33,962 nucleotides of DNA, from positions 1 through 33,962 of the forward strand of contig ONLK01000012.1 in the NCBI GenBank assembly GCA_900318615.1, in the 5' to 3' direction. The notes under the pieces are model-generated. The model saw nothing but the letters and a program-made list of their open reading frames with translations. It was not told the DNA's origin and searched no databases. Every line of letters begins with the position of its first letter. Position 1 is the first letter of the stretch. The stretch comes from an uncultured Eubacteriales bacterium. GTDB taxonomy: Bacteria; Bacillota; Clostridia; Lachnospirales; Lachnospiraceae. Position numbers and translations under genes: made by a program. This document shows positions 7,371 to 15,010 of the stretch, in pieces.

Positions 7371-7955
7371 ATGGGCATGAAACTGTTGGAAGATCGCATT
7401 GTCCGCGATGGAAAAGTAAAACCCGGGGATGTATTAAAGGTTGACAGTTTTATCAATCATCAGATGGATGTAGAACTCTTTACCGAGATGGCGAAGGAAT
7501 GGCAGCGCAGATTTGCGGGAAAGACGATTACGAAAATTCTGACCATTGAGGCTTCCGGCATTGGGATCGCCTGCATGGCCGGGCAGCAGTTCCATGTTCC
7601 GGTTGTGTTTGCCAAGAAGGCACAGTCAATCAATCTGGAGGGAGAAATGTATTCGGCAAAAATCCGCTCCTATACGCATCAGAGAGTCTATGATGTCATA
7701 GTTGCAAAGAAGTATATTTCACCGGAGGATCACATTCTGATTATCGATGATTTCCTCGCCAATGGCTGTGCGGTTGAAGGTCTGATTGATATTATTCAGA
7801 GCGCGGGAGCGGCTATTGAGGGAGTCGGAATCGCTATTGAAAAAGGATTTCAGCGCGGCGGTGATATGATCCGCAGCCGCGGCATCCAGCTGGAGTCACT
7901 GGCCATTGTGGAAAGCATGGATCCGGAAACGGGGAAAATTACCTTCCGGGAATAA
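7371..7955 (+). CDS. xpt: Xanthine phosphoribosyltransferase
   Basis: Xpt salvages xanthine to XMP using PRPP. The 194-residue protein matches the usual family length and begins with the family pattern [20 protein letters not shown]. The PRPP-binding signature [10 protein letters not shown] and the substrate region [11 protein letters not shown] are present. The ATG at 7371 lies 8 nt after GGAGG. An upstream in-frame start at 7332 falls just after the tRNA terminator and is less likely. No purine riboswitch fits in the short gap behind the tRNA terminator, unlike the Bacillus xpt-pbuX operon. There is no adjacent purine permease. It is convergent with mscL and shares its terminator. Confidence 0.93.
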   Translation: MGMKLLEDRIVRDGKVKPGDVLKVDSFINHQMDVELFTEMAKEWQRRFAGKTITKILTIEASGIGIACMAGQQFHVPVVFAKKAQSINLEGEMYSAKIRSYTHQRVYDVIVAKKYISPEDHILIIDDFLANGCAVEGLIDIIQSAGAAIEGVGIAIEKGFQRGGDMIRSRGIQLESLAIVESMDPETGKITFRE

Positions 7956-7969
7956 AAATACAGTCTGAA

Positions 7970-8020
7970 AAACTGCCGGATGTGTGACGCTTATACGGTC
8001 ACGCACCCGGCAGTTTGCTT
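7970..8020. terminator. Bidirectional terminator between xpt and mscL
   Basis: AAACTGCCGG (7970-7979) pairs with CCGGCAGTTT (8007-8016), with an inner GTGTGAC/GTCACGCAC stem. On the minus strand the hairpin is followed by TTTTT; on the plus strand the tail is short (TGCTTT). Confidence 0.82.
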
Positions 8021-8057
8021 TACGAATGATAAACGGAAACTGTTCCTGCTGTGATTT

Positions 8058-8522
8058 TCAGGCTTTTGTGTTTTTTTCGTTCCAGTCCTTCAGATCAGAA
8101 CCACAGAATGCGCATTTGGTAGCGTTGATGTTGATCTCAGACTTGCAGAACGGGCAGATTTTTGTGACAGGAGCTGCAGCAGGAGCCGGTTTGTGGAGTT
8201 TGTTGATTCCCTTGATGAGAAGGAACAGAACAAATGCGATGATAAGAAACTGAATGACATTCTGAATGAAACTTCCGTAGGCGACAACAGAAGCGCCTGC
8301 ATCCCTGGCAGCAGCAATCGTTTTATAATCTCCGCCGTCCAGGGCAATGAACAGATTAGTGAAATCAATCTTTCCTGTGATGAGGGAGATGACGGGCATG
8401 ATCATATCATCAACCAGTGAGGAAACAATCATGCTGAACGCGCCGCCGATAATAACACCAACGGCCATATCCATAACGTTGCCGCGCATTATGAATTCCT
8501 TGAACTCTTTCCTGAATCCCAT
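8058..8522 (-). CDS. mscL: Large-conductance mechanosensitive channel MscL with C-terminal zinc ribbon
   Basis: MscL is a pentameric membrane channel that opens under membrane tension and releases solutes on osmotic downshock. The 154-residue protein starts with [23 protein letters not shown], has TM1 (about 17-45) with the pore-lining GVIIGGAF, a periplasm-side loop, and TM2 (about 85-105). After a proline-alanine linker it has a zinc-ribbon motif CPFC..(10)..CAFC (Cys123, 126, 137, 140) in place of the usual C-terminal helical bundle. ATG at 8522 is 8 nt after AGGAGG. An upstream in-frame ATG at 8555 precedes that site and is rejected. Adjacent xpt and sbcD-like genes give no functional link. 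Confidence 0.94.
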   Translation of the reverse strand: MGFRKEFKEFIMRGNVMDMAVGVIIGGAFSMIVSSLVDDMIMPVISLITGKIDFTNLFIALDGGDYKTIAAARDAGASVVAYGSFIQNVIQFLIIAFVLFLLIKGINKLHKPAPAAAPVTKICPFCKSEININATKCAFCGSDLKDWNEKNTKA

Positions 8523-8665
8523 ATACTTTACCTCCTGAATAAAAGGGAAAAACAACCCCGGAATAAAGGGAAAACATTGCTGAAAATCAATAATCAGTAT
8601 AACATGGAATCGTTTGAAAGTCTATGCTGCATGAAACAATTATTCGATAAAAGGAGAACAATCCA

Positions 8666-9733
8666 TTGCGTTTTATTCATATGGCAGACGTACATCTCGG
8701 CGCCGTTCCGGATGCCGGGTTTTCCTGGAGCGAAGAAAGGCGCCGGGATATATGGGATACTTTCAGAAACTGTATTGATGACTGCAGCCGCCGGCAGGTG
8801 GATCTTTTACTGATCGCCGGGGATTTATTTCACAGACAGCCTTCGCCGCAGCAGCTGCGCGAGGTAAACTATCTGTTTTCAACGATTCCGGACACACGAA
8901 TCGTGCTAATGGCAGGGAATCATGACTTCATTACACCTTCATCTCCTTATCTGACTTTCCCGTTCAGCCCGAATGTCAGCGGACTTTTTTCGGATCAGAT
9001 CGAATGTCTGCGGTTTCCGGAGATACATACGGATGTATATGGGTGCAGTTACAGCCGGCAGGAGATTCGTGAACCTCTGTATGATGATGTCGAACCGCTG
9101 AACTCCCGGAATTTCAAAATTCTGCTGGCGCACGGCGGAGATGACCGCCACATTCCGATCCGCCCGGACCGTCTGGCCCGGTCCGGTTTTGACTATGTGG
9201 CACTCGGCCATATTCACAGACCGGATATTCTTCTGAAAAACAAAGCGGCGTATTCCGGGGCGCCGGAGCCGACGGATGCCGGAGACACCGGCCGGCATGG
9301 ATACATACTGGGAGAGGTTAAGAACGGACACCTTTCCATCCGCTTTGTGCCGAAAGCGAAGCGGGAATATCACCGTGCACAGATCATGTGCAGCGAAGCG
9401 GATACCACCTATTCGCTGCGGGATAAGATCACTGCCTGCATTCGTAAGAACGGAGATAAGGACATATATCATTTTACATTGACCGGAAATCATCGCCCGG
9501 GTATCCGCTTTGATACCGCCCGGCTCATGGAATGCGGCCGCATTGTCGATATTGAGGATCAGACAGGCATGGCGTTCCATCCGGAGCAGCTCCGGAGGGA
9601 ATACGAAGGACAGCTGATCGGGCGTTATATTGAGTCGTTTGACGGACAGGACAGGGGCGAGGTACAAAAGAAGGCTCTTCAGTACGGACTGGAGGCACTT
9701 CTGGCTACGCGTAAGGACAATCCGGAACAGTGA
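8666..9733 (+). CDS. SbcD/YhaO-like metallophosphoesterase (DNA repair nuclease)
   Basis: The 355-residue protein has all five motifs of the Mre11/SbcD calcineurin-like family: DVH (Asp8, His10), GDLFH (Asp53), GNHD (85-87), AHGG (His156) and GHIH (182-184). These bind two metal ions and cleave DNA phosphodiesters. A roughly 150-residue C-terminal region would contact the ATPase partner. It starts at TTG 8666, 9 nt after AAGGAG; the next ATG would cut into the first metal motif, so TTG is required. The adjacent ATPase gene starts 13 nt downstream, giving an SbcCD/YhaON-like pair. It is closer in layout to Bacillus YhaO than to SbcD. Confidence 0.88.
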   Translation: MRFIHMADVHLGAVPDAGFSWSEERRRDIWDTFRNCIDDCSRRQVDLLLIAGDLFHRQPSPQQLREVNYLFSTIPDTRIVLMAGNHDFITPSSPYLTFPFSPNVSGLFSDQIECLRFPEIHTDVYGCSYSRQEIREPLYDDVEPLNSRNFKILLAHGGDDRHIPIRPDRLARSGFDYVALGHIHRPDILLKNKAAYSGAPEPTDAGDTGRHGYILGEVKNGHLSIRFVPKAKREYHRAQIMCSEADTTYSLRDKITACIRKNGDKDIYHFTLTGNHRPGIRFDTARLMECGRIVDIEDQTGMAFHPEQLRREYEGQLIGRYIESFDGQDRGEVQKKALQYGLEALLATRKDNPEQ

Positions 9734-9746
9734 GACGGAGGAAAAC

Positions 9747-11387
9747 GTGAGAATTATTGAAATATATATGAAGCATTTCGGATGCTTTGAGGAAAAGCGA
9801 ATAAAATTTAATGCCGGAATGAATATTATATACGGTGAAAATGAAACCGGAAAATCAACCATTCACGCCTTTATCCGCGCCATGCTCTACGGTTTCCCGC
9901 GCAGAAGCGCCCGGCGGATGGATGAATATCAGCTCCGGCAGCCGTGGGATAACCCATCCTTCTTTTCCGGCACCATGGTTTTTGCAAAGGGAGACAGGTA
10001 TTACCGTATTGAACGAAATTTTAATAAAAATGCGAACGAAGCCCATCTGATTGATTTGGAAGAGGGACGCGAACTGAACATTGCTCCGGAGGATATCGGC
10101 GTATTTGCCTGCGGAATGCGGGAAAACGTCTTTGTCAATACGGTCTGTATCGCTCAGGCTTCGGCCGGAACGAACGCAGAACTGGCCGATGAGCTCAGAA
10201 ACTACCTCCTGAATGTGCAGGAATCGGGCAGCGGAAATATGAATGTTTCGGCGGCGCTTGAATTCCTACGAAAAAAGAAAAAGAATGCGGAGGCAGAGCA
10301 GAAAAAAAGCAGGGATCGTCTGGATGGCGAAATTTCATCTTTGCAGATGGAGCAGAAGTATTTGCGCGAGGAGATCCGGAAACTGGAGGAGGATGACGGG
10401 GAGACGGACGGTACATGGGACCCGGACAGTGGATGGAACCCGGGGACAGAGGACCGGCATAAAAATTTAACTTTTGAAAAGTTGGAAACAAATTCGCAGA
10501 AGGACAGCCAAAGGAGCGGCCCGGAGGATGGGAAATGCTCCCCCGAAGGCAAACGGGATAGAAAAAGAGAAAATCGGCGCTGCCGTTTTTTTTTGGTGCT
10601 GCTTTTGTTTTTCAGCGCGCTTTGTTTTTCCTGTGTTACTCTGCCGGAAACCCGGGCAGTCCGGATTACACTGGCGATGGCAGGCATTGCATGCCTGGGG
10701 GGTGCCTTTCTTCTGATTCGCCGCCGGATAGATATGGAGCCGGACGACCGGGCAGATATGGAGCCGGCTGAGAAAGATGAAAATACCTCCGCCGCAGATA
10801 AAGCAGGTGCTGACAGGGCCAGGGAGAACATGGAAGCTGTATCGGCAGAAACCGTGCGCCGCATGTATCTGCAGGACAAAAAAAGAATTCTGGAAGAGAA
10901 AGAAGATCAGCTGGAGGCTCTTTACGGAAAAAGCGAGAGACTGAGTGACTATGCTAAAGAGTGCGACGCGCTTGATCTGGCGATGATGCGCATTACGGAG
11001 ATATCCCGTCAGATCTCGCGGGAACAGGGGCGTACGTTCTGGACGTCGGCTTCACGAACTCTTGGTGCGCTGACGGGCGGACGCTATACGGCGCTGTCCA
11101 TCGATGACAGCCGGGAAATCCGTATCAATACAGAGGACAGGCTGCTCTATCTGGCACAGGTAAGCTGTGGTACAATGAATCAGATATGGCTGGCACTTCG
11201 CCTGGAGGCGGCGAAGGTGCTGACAGAAGAGGAGGTTCCGGTTTTGCTGGACGAGACATTTGCCATGTATGATGACAAACGTCTGGCATCTGCCCTCAGG
11301 TATCTGAAGCAGACCGGACGCCAGACGATCCTTTTTACATGCCAGACCCGTGAAAAACAAATCTGGGATGAGCAGTTATTCGGCTGA
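9747..11387 (+). CDS. Compact YhaN/SbcC-like ATPase with central membrane hairpin
   Basis: The 546-residue protein is an SMC/Rad50-type split ATPase: Walker A GENETGKST (30-38), Q-loop near Gln137, ABC signature SCGTMNQ (473-479) and Walker B VLLDE (Asp502, Glu503). Two charged helical segments (about 165-216 and 358-425) flank a low-complexity, Gly/Asp/Trp-rich linker and two hydrophobic segments (about 281-297 and 308-324). These would form a membrane hairpin where a Rad50 hook would sit. RADMEP-like duplication (326-342) follows. It is far shorter than SbcC or YhaN (about 950-1050 residues). GTG at 9747 follows GGAGG by 5 nt. It likely partners the upstream nuclease. Its last 12 bases overlap the convergent prs gene. 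Confidence 0.82.
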   Translation: MRIIEIYMKHFGCFEEKRIKFNAGMNIIYGENETGKSTIHAFIRAMLYGFPRRSARRMDEYQLRQPWDNPSFFSGTMVFAKGDRYYRIERNFNKNANEAHLIDLEEGRELNIAPEDIGVFACGMRENVFVNTVCIAQASAGTNAELADELRNYLLNVQESGSGNMNVSAALEFLRKKKKNAEAEQKKSRDRLDGEISSLQMEQKYLREEIRKLEEDDGETDGTWDPDSGWNPGTEDRHKNLTFEKLETNSQKDSQRSGPEDGKCSPEGKRDRKRENRRCRFFLVLLLFFSALCFSCVTLPETRAVRITLAMAGIACLGGAFLLIRRRIDMEPDDRADMEPAEKDENTSAADKAGADRARENMEAVSAETVRRMYLQDKKRILEEKEDQLEALYGKSERLSDYAKECDALDLAMMRITEISRQISREQGRTFWTSASRTLGALTGGRYTALSIDDSREIRINTEDRLLYLAQVSCGTMNQIWLALRLEAAKVLTEEEVPVLLDETFAMYDDKRLASALRYLKQTGRQTILFTCQTREKQIWDEQLFG

Positions 11388-12560
11388 AGGCTGTTTTTCG
11401 TGTCTGGACAGCAGCCTGTTGATGCGGTCGACCGGATCAAGAAGAGAGCTGACGGAACCGTCATGGTTCATCGTATCAATGATCAGAGCAATAAACTTGC
11501 TCATGTCACAGCCGGTATAGTAGGGCTTGGAAAGCAGTTCCGGCGTGTGGTAAATCAGATTGGTTGTCAGCAGACGGTTGAAAAGTCCCTCTTCATAAGC
11601 CGTGTCAAACTTTTCAAGACCCTCCGTGAACAGGCCGAAGGTTGCACACATGAAAATTCTTCCGGCGTTTCTGGATTTCATTTCCCTGGCGACTTCCAGA
11701 ATCCGGTCGCCGGAGGAAATCATATCATCCAGAATAATAACATCGCGGCCGTTCAGATCCGCGCCGAGAAACTCGTGAGCTACAATCGGATGCTCGCCCC
11801 GTACTGTTTTTGTGTAATCACGCCGTTTATAGAACATGCCCATGTCCACACCGAGCATATTGGCCATATAGATGGCACGCCGTGTGCCTGCCTCGTCCGG
11901 ACTGATGACCATCAGCTTATCCGGGCTTACTTCAAAGTCCGGGGCAGATTTATAAATACCTTTGATGAACTGATATACGCAGTGATAATCGTCAAATCCA
12001 TGCAGCGGGATGGCATTCTGAACACGCGGCTCGTGAGCGTCAAACGTGATGATGGCGTCCACTCCCATGGCCGTCAATTCCTGCAGTGCCGCGGCACAGT
12101 CTAGAGATTCACGCGTCATGCGTTTATCCTGGCGGCTTTCGTACAGATAAGGCATCAGGACGGTTATTCTGCGTGCTTTACCGCCGATGGCGGCAACAAT
12201 TCTCTTGAGATCCTGGTAGTAATCGTCCGGGGACATGTGATTTTCGTAACTGTTGATCCGGTAGGTCAGACTGTAATTGCACACATCCACCAGAATGTAC
12301 ACATCGTCGCCCCGCACGGATCCGAAGATCTGTCCTTTGGCTTCGCCGGTTCCGAAACGCGGGGTAGCGGCGCGGACAAGATAGGTGTCTTCCGCATAAT
12401 TAGGAACGGAAGATGACTTCCTTTCATCTTCACGCCATGAGCGCCATTTCACAATCCAGTTATCAACCTTCTGCCCAAGTTTCTGGCATCCCGGAAGGGC
12501 AATGATTTTCAGATCCCCAACGGGTAAAACATCACAGTTGCTTTCTTTTGCTGACAGCAT
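11376..12560 (-). CDS. prs: Ribose-phosphate pyrophosphokinase, long form
   Basis: PRPP synthetase transfers pyrophosphate from ATP to ribose-5-phosphate, feeding purine, pyrimidine, NAD, His and Trp synthesis. Visible motifs are the catalytic-loop region MPYLYESRQDKRMTRESL and the PRPP-binding loop VIILDDMISSGDRI. At 394 residues it is longer than the standard 315-residue enzyme, with an extra N-terminal segment (about 60 residues) and divergent spacing. The start used is ATG 12560, 5 nt after GGAGG; the ATG at 12572 forms part of that ribosome site and lacks its own. It follows the dnaI-like gene by 15 nt (3 nt from the alternative ATG), so it is cotranscribed. No terminator is visible before it runs antisense into the ATPase gene. 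Confidence 0.9.
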   Translation of the reverse strand: MLSAKESNCDVLPVGDLKIIALPGCQKLGQKVDNWIVKWRSWREDERKSSSVPNYAEDTYLVRAATPRFGTGEAKGQIFGSVRGDDVYILVDVCNYSLTYRINSYENHMSPDDYYQDLKRIVAAIGGKARRITVLMPYLYESRQDKRMTRESLDCAAALQELTAMGVDAIITFDAHEPRVQNAIPLHGFDDYHCVYQFIKGIYKSAPDFEVSPDKLMVISPDEAGTRRAIYMANMLGVDMGMFYKRRDYTKTVRGEHPIVAHEFLGADLNGRDVIILDDMISSGDRILEVAREMKSRNAGRIFMCATFGLFTEGLEKFDTAYEEGLFNRLLTTNLIYHTPELLSKPYYTGCDMSKFIALIIDTMNHDGSVSSLLDPVDRINRLLSRHEKQPSAE

Positions 12561-12575
12561 TATTTCCTCCATGAC

Positions 12576-13559
12576 TTAATTGAACTGCCTTAAGAAACGA
12601 ATGTCGTGTCCATAACAGCCAAGCAGCTCGAAACCGCTGCTGATCCGTGAAAAAATGCGGTCCGAGTAGGTATCACGGAAATTATGGAGAGTCAGATTCG
12701 TAGATATTATTATACTCTTCTTTCGGGTCATACGCTCATTTAAGATGCTGAAAAGCGTGGAAAGGACGAAGGAATTTACCATTTCCGTTCCGAGATCATC
12801 AATAATGAGAAGATCCGACTCCCGCAGAAGATCGCCGGAGGATGAAATGGCGTCCTCAAAATTGCCGGGACGGAACTTTTCCTCCGCCAGCTGATCAAAC
12901 AGATCCGCGGAAGAGTAGTACATGACAGAATGGGCGGTGTCGAGCAGCGCTGCGGCGATGCTGTGTGAGAGAAAGGTCTTCCCGAGGCCGGTTCCGCCGT
13001 ACAGAAACAGGTTTCCGTCTTTTTCATCAAAGTGGTCAGCGAAATCCCGGCATTTGTTGTAAATATAGGTCATCGTTTCCCGCGCGGAAAGGCCGGTGGA
13101 CGGATTGATCATATCCTCCGGGTAGTAATCCAGCTGAAAATTTGAAAAGTTCTCCTTTTTTACAATTTCCCTCAGGCCCGACTGGGCATACAGAAAATCG
13201 ATCTGTGCCTGCTTCAGGCAGTGACAGCGCTGAGCACCGATATATCCGGTATCATGGCAGTCACTGCATTCGTAATGCATCCTGAGATAATCAGCCGGAT
13301 AACCATGGGAGAGAAGGAGATCTTCGCGGCGCTGCGCAATCGCATGCAGACGCTCCCGGTCTTCCCGGGTTCCTTTCCCTTCGAGCGCATGGCGGGCCAT
13401 GCCGGCTCCCACAGCCCCTTCTTCGCGGTCAAGCTCCTGAAGTTCGGGAACATGCGCGGAGGCATCACGGCGGCGGTTTTCAAGTTCGCGCGCTTCCCGT
13501 GCCTGACGGCGGCTGTAAATACGCATGACCGCATCATACTGAGAATTTGTCAGTGCCAA
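12576..13559 (-). CDS. dnaC: DnaI/DnaC-like helicase loader ATPase
   Basis: The 327-residue AAA+ protein would load the replicative helicase. It has a charged helical N-terminus, a Cys cluster CSDCHDTGYIGAQRCHC (Cys98, 101, 112, 114) typical of the DnaI zinc site, Walker A GGTGLGKT (188-195), Walker B LLIIDD (Asp254, 255), and an arginine-rich sensor region near SDRIFSRI. The start is TTG at 13559, 8 nt after AAGGAG. It lies 3 nt downstream of dnaD, so the two are translationally coupled. Together with dnaD it forms the primosome-loading pair of Gram-positive bacteria. Annotation as DnaC or DnaI is a naming matter. Confidence 0.9.
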   Translation of the reverse strand: MALTNSQYDAVMRIYSRRQAREARELENRRRDASAHVPELQELDREEGAVGAGMARHALEGKGTREDRERLHAIAQRREDLLLSHGYPADYLRMHYECSDCHDTGYIGAQRCHCLKQAQIDFLYAQSGLREIVKKENFSNFQLDYYPEDMINPSTGLSARETMTYIYNKCRDFADHFDEKDGNLFLYGGTGLGKTFLSHSIAAALLDTAHSVMYYSSADLFDQLAEEKFRPGNFEDAISSSGDLLRESDLLIIDDLGTEMVNSFVLSTLFSILNERMTRKKSIIISTNLTLHNFRDTYSDRIFSRISSGFELLGCYGHDIRFLRQFN

Positions 13560-13562
13560 AGG

Positions 13563-14684
13563 TCAGTCTCCTTTCTTTCCTGCAAAAGCACGCATTTTAA
13601 CGCCGAGCCTTGATTCGATTTCCGGCCAGTCGTAATCATGCTGCGGGATATTTGAGAAGGTACCCGGCTGCCGGGAAACCGGCCGTGCAGGTGCGGCGGC
13701 AGTGCGGCTGTGTGCTGAAAACTTTTCTGCGGAAGATGAGCGCTCATGAGCTTTATCCAGCTTCAGGATATCTTCCAGAGATGTTACATGTTCCGCATGC
13801 CAGTTTTCCAGTATGGTATTCACATACTCAAAATTGGGGCGGGCTGCGTTCAGAACCGTACGGCTGCAGGCTTCCAGAATAATGTCCATCGGGAAACCAT
13901 ATTCATGCTCCCACCGGTCGATATACTTCGTTTCTGCCGGAGTGACATTGCGGCCGCTGATGCCCAGAGCCTTCAGCACAGTATAGTAATCCTTGTTGTA
14001 TACCTTTGTTCCTTCTTTTGCTTTTGCAACCGTTGTGATTTTTTCACGGTACCATTCACCAGCTACTTTTTCAAAATATCGTGCAGACGTACTTCCGCGT
14101 GTAACGCAGTATTCCATCAGATATTCGATCAGGTCATCTTCAAAATGAAGGAAATCGGACATCCAGACAATATCCCGGATTTCTGTACTGTTCAGCGGCC
14201 TTCCCTTATACTGGGAGCCGACAAAAATAAGCTGTTTGATGTTCGGCCGGCTGCCGGCCTCTCGAATCTGCAGCGTTCCCACCCGGGAGGGAGATGGAAA
14301 CAGGTCCTGGGGCTCATCCAAAGGCGGCACGGCCTTCTTCCGTATCTTATCTGTCATATCGCAGATCACGGATGGTTCAGCATCCTTTTCTATTTTGTGC
14401 GCCTCGGAAAGCAGGCAGATATCGCTGATGTTTCCATCCTCCGAGTAGGAAAGACGCAGCAGATGCAGTCTTTCCCAGTATAGAAGCGCCCGCCGTATAT
14501 CCTTTTCCGTATGGTCGAAAAAATCCGCCATCGAGGACACGGAAACTTCCGTACCGCTCCCTGCACAGCGAAGCAGATACAGGTACAGTTTAACAAATTC
14601 ACCGTCTGCGGACGGCATATATTCATCAATAAATTTATTTTCAATCAGTGTAAAGCTTTTGACAGACTCAATGTGAAGTTTCAT
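13563..14684 (-). CDS. dnaD: DnaD/DnaB-type primosome protein
   Basis: The 373-residue protein has an N-terminal winged-helix-like region (to about 110), a variable middle, and a DnaD C-terminal domain (about 215-300) recognisable from YYTVLKALG, RWEHEYGFPMDIILEAC and FEYVNTILENWH. In Bacillus, DnaD and DnaB recruit the helicase-loader complex at oriC and at restart sites, and the dnaI-like gene follows here. ATG at 14684 lies behind AAAAGGA; ATG at 14717 is in frame but has no ribosome site. A low-complexity Ala/Ser/Arg tail precedes a conserved-looking end (YDWPEIESRLGVKMRAFAGKK). Transcription starts somewhere in the repeat-bearing 14718-14920 stretch. Confidence 0.87.
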   Translation of the reverse strand: MKLHIESVKSFTLIENKFIDEYMPSADGEFVKLYLYLLRCAGSGTEVSVSSMADFFDHTEKDIRRALLYWERLHLLRLSYSEDGNISDICLLSEAHKIEKDAEPSVICDMTDKIRKKAVPPLDEPQDLFPSPSRVGTLQIREAGSRPNIKQLIFVGSQYKGRPLNSTEIRDIVWMSDFLHFEDDLIEYLMEYCVTRGSTSARYFEKVAGEWYREKITTVAKAKEGTKVYNKDYYTVLKALGISGRNVTPAETKYIDRWEHEYGFPMDIILEACSRTVLNAARPNFEYVNTILENWHAEHVTSLEDILKLDKAHERSSSAEKFSAHSRTAAAPARPVSRQPGTFSNIPQHDYDWPEIESRLGVKMRAFAGKKGD

Positions 14685-14717
14685 GGCATTCGTCCTTTTA
14701 GACAATTTACTGCTCAT

Positions 14718-14912
14718 TTATGAGTATGGGAGGGCTGAGGCTTCGCAGCTTTCCTTTCATCGCGCGTTCCCGCGGGGCACGCCCGGAAGGTGATAATTTC
14801 CATGAAAGCTCTGGTACTGCTTTTGCCGCGCGTTCCCACGGGGCATGATTGTGCGGCCCGCCGCCTCGGGCATCAATATCATATCACAGAAAAGGAAAAG
14901 AAAAAGAATGAC
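14718..14912. repeat. Intergenic leader of dnaD with a duplicated 21-bp GC-rich motif
   Basis: A 21-bp sequence beginning CGCGCGTTCCCGCGGGGC at 14761-14781 recurs at 14827-14847 with two transitions (19 of 21 identical), 66 bp apart. Next to dnaD there is also a hairpin (GCTGAG..CGCAGC) and TCATAAATGAG on the minus strand, which resembles part of the contig-end repeat. No small gene is convincing. A dnaD promoter could not be fixed. Confidence 0.6.
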
Positions 14913-14979
14913 TTATTCACAAAAAAATCCACAGTGTATACACCGTCAACATGGTATACACTGTGGACAATGTGGAAAA
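14913..14979. other. Cluster of DnaA-box-like 9-mers
   Basis: TTATTCACA (14913-14921) matches the DnaA-box consensus TTATNCACA exactly. AAATCCACA (14925-14933), and on the minus strand TTGTCCACA (14962-14970) and TTTTCCACA (14971-14979), differ at one or two positions. The set is symmetrical about the murC terminator hairpin, whose own arms supply part of the matches, so coincidence is possible. Confidence 0.35.
14921..14966 (-). terminator. Intrinsic terminator of murC
   Basis: CCACAGTGTATAC (14929-14941) is a perfect 13-bp inverted repeat with GTATACACTGTGG (14954-14966) around a 12-nt loop. On the minus strand it is followed by ATTTTTTT, the layout of a Rho-independent terminator 45 nt past the murC stop. 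Confidence 0.82.
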
Positions 14980-15010
14980 CCGGGTCTGCAGTCGGACCGG
15001 AAGGCCGGGT

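Noticed and set aside
9747-11387. Frameshifted or truncated SbcC
   Set aside because: The single frame is intact from Walker A to Walker B, with no in-frame stop or frame jump, so the short form appears genuine.
14921-14966. Replication origin (oriC) call from the DnaA-like boxes
   Set aside because: No dnaA/dnaN neighbours and no AT-rich unwinding region. The hairpin with a T run is explained as the murC terminator.
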